Source: Anaerolineae bacterium
Lineage (GTDB): Bacteria > Chloroflexota > Anaerolineae > 4572-78 > J111
Length of the DNA: 10,157 nt
Assembly: GCA_023382535.1 (NCBI GenBank)
Contig: JAHDWA010000090.1
Coordinates: 21,481-31,637 of the forward strand
Direction of reading: 5' to 3'
The position numbers and the translations under genes were made by a program. A model generated the notes under the pieces. That model did no database searches, was not told the origin of the DNA, and saw only the letters and a list, made by a program, of their open reading frames with translations. This document shows, in pieces, positions 5,916 through 10,157 of the stretch. Positions within the stretch are counted from its first letter, which is position 1. Each line of letters opens with the position of its first letter.

Positions 5916-6884
5916 ATGAAATCGTTAAAAATAGGTTTAAAGCACACCTTGTTGCTAACGGCGCTGGTACTGCTGGTGGGCTGTGGCAGCAGCCAACCTG
6001 ATCAAGTAGCGGCCTCCTCGACGAGTGAGAAACTCAAAGTAGTTGCCACGTTTAGCATTTTGGGGGATTTAGTGCAAAATGTTGGCGGCGACAAAATTGA
6101 GCTGTACACCCTGGTTGGGCCGGGCAGCGACACGCACACCTTTGAGCCTAGCCCCAGCGACAGCGTGGCCCTGGTCGAGGCGAAGCTGATTTTTGAGAAC
6201 GGCCTTGGGCTTGAAACCTGGCTGGATAAGCTCTATACCGCCTCCGACTCCCAAGCTAAGCGGGTGGCTGTGACTGAAGGTCTTGAACCTATCGCTATGG
6301 CCGAAGGCGATCACGAGGAGCATGGCGCGGTTGACGAACATGGGCACGGCGAGTTTGATCCGCATGTCTGGCAGGATGTGGCCAATGTAATCCACGAGGT
6401 GGAGGGCATCCGTGATGCCCTGGTCGAAGCGGACCCGGCCGGCGCCAAAACCTACCAGGCCAATGCCGAGACTTATCTAGGCCAGTTGAAAGAACTTGAT
6501 GCGTGGGTGATTGCGGAAGTTGAAAAATTGCCCAAAGGCCGCCGTAAACTGGTCACTTCACACGACACATTTGGTTATTTTGCCCGCCGCTATGGTTTTG
6601 ATATGGTGGGCAGCGGCCTGGGCTCGACTACGGAGGCAGGCGATCCCTCTGCCACGCAATTGGTCAGCCTGGTTGAAGAAATCAAAGGGGCCGGGGTCCT
6701 GGTTATCTTTGTCGAAAATGTTTCCAATCCCAGGTTGATGGAACAGATCGCTGCCGAGGCCGGGGTAACGCTTGGCCCGGCCTTATACACCGATGCCCTG
6801 ACCGAGCCGGGCAGCGATGGTGATACCTATATCAGGATGATGCGTCACAATGTTACTGTCATAGTAATGGCGTTGAGTCAGTAA
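5916..6884 (+). CDS. znuA: Zinc-binding lipoprotein of the ZnuABC importer (cluster A-I solute-binding protein)
   Basis: A 322-residue metal-binding lipoprotein that captures Zn outside the membrane and delivers it to the ABC permease. A lipoprotein signal ends in LVGC with lipidated C23. The mature protein shows the cluster A-I signature: VVATFSILGDLVQNVGGD at 42-59, metal ligand H74 (DTHTFEPSPSD), H150 (DPHVWQD), H216 (TSHDTFGYFARRYG), and D293 (LYTDAL). A histidine at the third ligand is the zinc-type arrangement (as in ZnuA and TroA); Mn-type PsaA has glutamate there. The segment 132-148 between ligands one and two is His/Asp/Glu-rich (H133, H136, H142, H144), another zinc-uptake hallmark. 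The start is supported by an AAAGGGGG site 4 bases upstream. It is the first gene of a znuA-znuC-znuB cluster under the two Fur-like boxes. A Mn role is less likely but not excluded. Confidence 0.92.
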   Translation: MKSLKIGLKHTLLLTALVLLVGCGSSQPDQVAASSTSEKLKVVATFSILGDLVQNVGGDKIELYTLVGPGSDTHTFEPSPSDSVALVEAKLIFENGLGLETWLDKLYTASDSQAKRVAVTEGLEPIAMAEGDHEEHGAVDEHGHGEFDPHVWQDVANVIHEVEGIRDALVEADPAGAKTYQANAETYLGQLKELDAWVIAEVEKLPKGRRKLVTSHDTFGYFARRYGFDMVGSGLGSTTEAGDPSATQLVSLVEEIKGAGVLVIFVENVSNPRLMEQIAAEAGVTLGPALYTDALTEPGSDGDTYIRMMRHNVTVIVMALSQ

Positions 6885-6905
6885 TTTTCGGACGATCCCA
6901 ATGAG

Positions 6906-6971
6906 TTGGAAGGCTGAAAGATTGGAGGATTGGATAAAATAATCCAACCTTCCACCCTTCCAATCTTCCAA
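6906..6971. repeat. Long imperfect inverted repeat in the znuA-znuC gap
   Basis: Arms 6906-6935 and 6942-6971 (30 bases each) match at 23 of 30 positions as inverted repeats around a 6-base AAAATA loop; several mismatches would be G-U pairs in RNA. Both arms are built from repeated TTGGARG-like units. It begins 21 bases after the znuA stop. No T-run follows, so it is not a normal intrinsic terminator. It may stabilise the znuA mRNA end or be a REP-like dispersed element. Confidence 0.75.
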
Positions 6972-7026
6972 ACAGATTATCGAATTTGGTTGTCAAACTT
7001 TATTGGTTTAAATTGGACAAATTATT

Positions 7027-7800
7027 GTGAGCCGACCACGTTTTCCTTATAATCGCCAGGGGTTTGCCGAGCCGATCCCGGACGCGCCTGCCCTGGAAGC
7101 TGTCAATGTCAGTGCCGGATACCCCGACGGCAGTAGTGCGGCCCTGCGCGGAGTTAGTCTGCGCGTGCCGGTGGGAACGAAGGTGGCTCTGGTGGGGCCA
7201 AACGGCGCAGGCAAATCAACCTTGCTCAAAGCGGCGGCAGGGTTGCTGCCGGTGGAAGGGGGCGAACTGCGTCTTTCCGGCTGGCCGGTGGGGGTATGCC
7301 GGCAGCGGGTTGCCTATCTGCCCCAGCGCAGCGAGATAGACTGGCGTTTTCCCATTAATGTCCGCCGGCTGGTGCTGACCGGGCGCTACATTCACCTGGG
7401 CTGGTTAAAACGTCCGCATGCCCATGATAAACATCTGGTTGAGCAGGTTCTGGACCGATTAGGGCTGAGCCATCTGGCAGAACGGCAGATTAGCCAACTT
7501 TCGGGCGGCCAACAGCAGCGGGCACTGCTGGCCCGGGCGCTGGTGCAAGAGGCCGAACTGCTTCTGCTCGACGAACCTCTGAATGCCGTAGACGCCGAAA
7601 CCCGCACGGTGATCACCGAGGTGCTGGCCGAACTCCAGCAGCAGGGCAAAACGGTGCTCGTGGCCACGCACGACCTGGGACGGCTGGAGACGGACTTCGA
7701 CGGCGCGCTCTACCTGAACGAGGGCCGGGAAGTCCCCGCTCCACCGGGGGCCTTTGTCGGCTTGCAGGTAGGCCGGGAGGCGGCATGGGAAGCTGGCTGA
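7027..7800 (+). CDS. znuC: Zinc ABC transporter ATP-binding protein
   Basis: A 257-residue ATPase that powers zinc import on the cytoplasmic face. All ABC motifs are intact: Walker A GPNGAGKST at 57-65, Q-loop Q100, signature LSGGQQQR at 158-165, Walker B LLLLDEP at 178-184, D-loop near 186-189, and H-loop H215 (ATHD). The segment YLPQRSEIDWRFPINV at 97-112 followed by LTGRY is characteristic of the Zn/Mn ABC subfamily. The start is a GTG at 7027 with no clear ribosome-binding site; it gives about 20 residues before the ABC fold begins, and no better in-frame start is seen. The gap from znuA is 142 bp and holds a long inverted repeat, so znuCB expression may differ from znuA. The last 16 bases overlap the permease gene. 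Confidence 0.92.
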   Translation: MSRPRFPYNRQGFAEPIPDAPALEAVNVSAGYPDGSSAALRGVSLRVPVGTKVALVGPNGAGKSTLLKAAAGLLPVEGGELRLSGWPVGVCRQRVAYLPQRSEIDWRFPINVRRLVLTGRYIHLGWLKRPHAHDKHLVEQVLDRLGLSHLAERQISQLSGGQQQRALLARALVQEAELLLLDEPLNAVDAETRTVITEVLAELQQQGKTVLVATHDLGRLETDFDGALYLNEGREVPAPPGAFVGLQVGREAAWEAG

Positions 7801-8615
7801 TTGAACCCCTGGAGTATGCCTTTATGCGCTCAGGCATGCTGGCCGTCCTGCTGGTAGGATTGACCTGCGCCACGCTGGGCGTGTATGTGGTGCTGCGGCA
7901 CATGGCTTTTATCGGCGATGCCCTGGCCCATACCGTTCTTCCCGGCCTGGTGGTGGCCTACCTCAATAGCTGGAACCTGTTTGGCGGCGCAGTGGTGGCC
8001 GGACTGCTCACTGCTCTGGGAATTGGCTGGCTCTCCCGCCGGCGAGAGGTCCGCGAAGATACGGCCATCGGTATCCTCTTTACCGGGATGTTTGCTTTGG
8101 GCATTTTGCTCATCAGCACGGTCCGCTCCTTTCGCGACCTGTCACATATCCTCTTTGGCGATATCCTTGGCGTGACCCCCACCGACCTGGCTCTGATTGC
8201 CGGGGTGGCCGTGCTGGTCCTGCTGGTCCTGACCCTTTTTCACAAAGAGCTGGAACTGACCTCGTTTGATCCCATCCACGCCCAAGTGATTGGTCTGCGC
8301 GCGGATGTGGTGCGCTACGGGCTGCTGATGCTGCTGGCCTTGACAGTGGTCGTCGGCATTCAAGCCGTAGGGGTGGTGCTGACGAATGCTCTGCTCATCA
8401 CCCCGGCCGCCACGGCGGCCCTCCTCACCCACCGACTGCCCCGCATGATGGTCATCGCGGCGCTTGTGGCGATGGTTTCGGGCCTGGTTGGGCTGTATGC
8501 TTCATACTATTTCAGCGTCTCCTCCGGCGCGGCGATTGTCTTAACCTGTACCGCTTGTTTTGGGCTGGCCTGGCTGGGACAAATGCTCCACCAGCGGCTG
8601 ACCGGTAACTACTGA
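7785..8615 (+). CDS. znuB: Zinc ABC transporter permease (ABC-3 family)
   Basis: A 276-residue inner-membrane permease of the PF00950 family with about eight hydrophobic segments, forming the translocation channel. Family features visible are the N-terminal FIGDALAHTVLPG at 42-54, LFGDILGVTPTDL at 123-135, LLITPAATAALLT at 203-215, and SGLVGLYASYYFSVSSGAA at 232-250. The ATG lies 16 bases inside the 3' end of the ATPase gene, with GGGAGG (7775-7780) four bases upstream, so the two are co-translated. With the solute-binding protein and ATPase it completes the importer. No terminator is visible after it; the next gene has its own promoter. Substrate (Zn rather than Mn) is inherited from the ligand set of the binding protein. 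Confidence 0.92.
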   Translation: MGSWLIEPLEYAFMRSGMLAVLLVGLTCATLGVYVVLRHMAFIGDALAHTVLPGLVVAYLNSWNLFGGAVVAGLLTALGIGWLSRRREVREDTAIGILFTGMFALGILLISTVRSFRDLSHILFGDILGVTPTDLALIAGVAVLVLLVLTLFHKELELTSFDPIHAQVIGLRADVVRYGLLMLLALTVVVGIQAVGVVLTNALLITPAATAALLTHRLPRMMVIAALVAMVSGLVGLYASYYFSVSSGAAIVLTCTACFGLAWLGQMLHQRLTGNY

Positions 8616-8663
8616 ACCGCACCTCCTCAATCTTGGTCCTCCTGCCTGAACAAGAAACTATCT

Positions 8664-8691
8664 TTGACATCACGGTTAAAAAGTAGATAAT
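8664..8691 (+). promoter_or_regulatory. Promoter of the small His-rich exported protein
   Basis: TTGACA (8664-8669, exact) and GATAAT (8686-8691, five of six) are separated by 16 bp. The start would be near 8698, giving an 18-base leader. No Fur-like box overlaps it. The gene can thus be expressed independently of znuB. Confidence 0.6.
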
Positions 8692-8715
8692 TTGGGGCGG
8701 GGAATTTGAAAATCA

Positions 8716-9162
8716 ATGCTGCATCAAAAGATCCTGACGGGGTGGATCAAAAAGCTATTCTACGGCTGGCTTATTTTTTGTCTGGGGGGAGTGGGTTCGC
8801 TGGCCTATTTTGATGGTTTTGCGCCCGGGCACGAGCATGGACAGCATCCTTATCACTTGAGTGTTTTTGATGAGGCAACCCATGCTCACAATCCTTTGCC
8901 ACCCCTGTCTGAGGACCTGGCCGAGGAAATACGCTTCTGGCTGGTCAGCCACCTCAATCCCCTAACCAATATTCTCCGTACTGCTCAAAATTTTGTACCC
9001 GGTTTTTCCTCATTTTTCGCCTCAGGTTTGGGTGATGGTTATATTTTGATGGCAACTCGCTTCAAGATTTTTCACCTGCCTGCCCTCTTTGATGTGGTTG
9101 CGCTGGCTGCCCTCAACGGGCGTTCGGCATGGCTGGTCCCTCTCGATAAACCCCCCATTTGA
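8716..9162 (+). CDS. Small His-rich membrane-anchored or exported protein, unknown function
   Basis: I do not recognise this 148-residue protein. It has one N-terminal hydrophobic segment (about 14-31) preceded by lysines, so it is an uncleaved anchor or a signal sequence with the rest outside the membrane. Right after it, residues 39-58 contain six histidines (H39, H41, H44, H47, H56, H58) with two acidic residues, a plausible metal-binding tail. The middle (64-90) is likely helical and the C-terminus (118-148) partly hydrophobic. It contains a single cysteine, C22, inside the hydrophobic segment. It sits between the zinc importer and copper-chaperone genes and has its own promoter. A purine-rich GGGGCGGGGAA lies 11 bases upstream of the ATG. 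The gene is supported by promoter, start context and coding-like composition; a metal-scavenging role is inferred from position and histidines only. Confidence 0.72.
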   Translation: MLHQKILTGWIKKLFYGWLIFCLGGVGSLAYFDGFAPGHEHGQHPYHLSVFDEATHAHNPLPPLSEDLAEEIRFWLVSHLNPLTNILRTAQNFVPGFSSFFASGLGDGYILMATRFKIFHLPALFDVVALAALNGRSAWLVPLDKPPI

Positions 9163-9203
9163 CCCGGTTAGCCTGACCTTCAGATTATCCTGTTAAAAAC
9201 CTA

Positions 9204-9230
9204 CCCGAAAACTCGGGCCTAAATTTGTTT
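9204..9230 (+). terminator. Weak possible terminator after the His-rich protein gene
   Basis: A short 5-bp stem, CCCGA-AAAC-TCGGG (9204-9217), is followed by CCTAAATTTGTTT, which is only moderately T-rich. A second small hairpin, GTTTG-GTTT-CAAAC, overlaps at 9227-9240. Either could reduce read-through into the Sco gene, but neither is a strong terminator. Confidence 0.25.
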
Positions 9231-9333
9231 GGTTTCAAACAGGCGACGAATTTTCGGATAGCCATCAGGTTGCTATTGCTTTTCAGTCTTAGAACTCTTT
9301 ACGATTGTAAACAGTATGCCGCAGGAGTGAATC

Positions 9334-9954
9334 ATGGTTCTTCCGAAAGGCGCAAACTTTGCTTTGCTGCTTCTTTTGCTGGGATTGGCTGTCGTCGGCG
9401 GGGGCTGCCAAACTTTTGCCTCCGCCTACGAATACAAAGGGTCCGTGCTGGAGCCGCCTGCTCCCCTGCCCGATTTTGAACTCATGGCTGCTACCGGCCA
9501 ACCCTTTCGCCTAAGCCATGTTAAAGGCGACATCGTCCTGATATATTTCGGCTACACCTTTTGCCCCGATGTCTGCCCCTTGACCCTGGCGAATGTCAGG
9601 CAGGCGTTAAATGGGCTTGAGCAGGGCCGGGAGCGGGTGCATGTTGTCTTTGTCTCGGTTGACCCGGAGCGCGACACCCCCCAAGTCCTGGGGCGTTATC
9701 TGAAGGCTTTCGACCCCGGTTTTATCGGCCTGACCGATGATTTCGAGAAGGTCAAAGAGGTCATGAAACCCTACGGCGCTTTTGCCGAAAAAGAAACGGT
9801 GACCGGCTCTACGGCCGGCTACCTGGTCAATCACAGCGCGCGCTTATACCTGGTCACTCCTGACCAAAAATTGCTCTTGATGTATCCTTTTGGCTTTAAA
9901 GCTGAAGATCTGCGGAGCGACCTGGCCTATCTGTTAAGCCAGGAAAATTCATGA
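9334..9954 (+). CDS. Sco1/SenC-family copper-binding lipoprotein
   Basis: A 206-residue thioredoxin-fold protein that binds copper outside the membrane and helps build the CuA centre of cytochrome c oxidase. The ligands are present: C77 and C81 in TFCPDVCP and the distal H167 in YLVNHSARLYLV. Other family motifs are LPDFELMAATGQPF at 45-58, IYFGYTFCPDVCP, and VSVDPERDTPQVL at 107-119. An N-terminal hydrophobic stretch ends in VVGGGC (C25), a probable lipoprotein site although glycine instead of leucine at -3 is atypical. The start is fixed by GCAGGAG 6 bases upstream of ATG 9334. It is followed after 24 bp by a PCuAC gene, a classic partnership in CuA assembly. A terminal oxidase itself is not in the window. 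A weak TTGCTT/TACGAT pair (9276-9305) could be its promoter. Confidence 0.93.
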   Translation: MVLPKGANFALLLLLLGLAVVGGGCQTFASAYEYKGSVLEPPAPLPDFELMAATGQPFRLSHVKGDIVLIYFGYTFCPDVCPLTLANVRQALNGLEQGRERVHVVFVSVDPERDTPQVLGRYLKAFDPGFIGLTDDFEKVKEVMKPYGAFAEKETVTGSTAGYLVNHSARLYLVTPDQKLLLMYPFGFKAEDLRSDLAYLLSQENS

Positions 9955-9978
9955 TGTGAGCAAAGGAATAGGACTATA

Positions 9979-10157
9979 ATGAAAAACTTTATATATGTGA
10001 CGATTTTGCTGGTATTTTCTGTGATGGCGGCGCAATGCGGCCCGGCGGCTGCTCCATCCCAGGGCGTTACGGTCAGCGATATTTTTGCCAGGGTTACGAC
10101 CGAGAACGGGGCCGTCTATATGACTATAAAAAATGGTGGTCAAAGTGATGATACCCT
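9979..10157 (+). CDS. PCuAC (DUF461) copper chaperone, N-terminal part (cut by window edge)
   Basis: The first 59 codons are present; the gene runs past the window end. A hydrophobic leader ends in MAAQC, so C20 should be lipidated. The mature start matches the PCuAC family: VTVSDIFARVTTENGAVYMTI followed by KNGGQSDDTL, corresponding to the usual V-x-D-x-W/F-A-R and AVYM-x-I-x-N-x-G-x-x-D-x-L pattern. The copper-binding HxxM and histidine motifs of this family would lie in the missing part. PCuAC proteins hand Cu(I) to oxidase subunit II together with Sco proteins, which matches the upstream neighbour. An AATAGGA ribosome-binding site is 5 bases before ATG 9979, and the gap from the Sco stop is 24 bp, so the two are probably one operon. 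Confidence 0.85.
   Translation, partial: MKNFIYVTILLVFSVMAAQCGPAAAPSQGVTVSDIFARVTTENGAVYMTIKNGGQSDDT

Noticed and set aside
5916..6884. Manganese-type (PsaA/MntC-like) binding protein
   Set aside because: The third ligand position is histidine (H216), not glutamate, and a His-rich loop is present; both favour zinc.
6906..6971. Intrinsic terminator after znuA
   Set aside because: The hairpin is long and imperfect, and no T-run follows either arm.
6990..7020. TTGTC...GACAA inverted repeat before znuC as a third operator or promoter
   Set aside because: Arms are only 5 bases with a 21-base gap, do not match the Fur-like boxes, and no -10 lies at a proper distance from TTGTCA.

Overview
The window looks like a chromosomal segment of a Chloroflexota bacterium (Anaerolineae-like), probably assembled from an environmental sample. 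This is inferred from the gene set and style: an RskA-type anti-sigma factor with an ECF sigma factor, a membrane-anchored Big_5 plus TolB-like propeller protein, a YcgQ/YraQ-type permease pair, and Sco and PCuAC lipoproteins, with GC-rich genes and AT-rich spacers. No ribosomal or other marker gene confirms the placement. There is no CRISPR array, tRNA, rRNA or recognisable mobile element.

Layout. Bases 1-114 (minus) are the signal-peptide end of a secreted protein cut by the window edge. A rho-independent terminator (279-312) closes the next minus-strand unit, an ECF sigma factor (1502-2065) followed by its membrane anti-sigma factor (333-1496). A promoter carrying a perfect 14-bp palindrome drives this unit. 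Upstream is a tight minus-strand operon of three genes: an ArsP/YraQ-type permease (4532-5608), its DUF1980/YcgQ-like partner (3773-4531), and an anchored Ig-plus-propeller protein (2295-3770). A 307-bp divergent region (5609-5915) separates this operon from a plus-strand zinc-uptake cluster: znuA-like (5916-6884), znuC-like (7027-7800) and znuB-like (7785-8615). A small His-rich exported protein of unknown function (8716-9162) follows, then a Sco lipoprotein (9334-9954) and the start of a PCuAC copper chaperone (9979 to the window end).

How it may work. The divergent region has two nearly identical Fur-family-like operators (18 of 19 bases shared, exactly 70 bp apart), each lying on a candidate plus-strand promoter. 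ZnuA, the ArsP-like permease, its DUF1980 partner and the small exported protein all carry histidine-rich segments, so the region reads as a transition-metal island: Zn import, a possible second metal-handling permease complex, and copper delivery to cytochrome oxidase. The main open question is whether the permease/DUF1980/propeller operon and the 148-residue His-rich protein belong to the same zinc response. The permease promoter is a perfect TTGACA/TATAAT pair placed so close to the ATG that the transcript should be almost leaderless.
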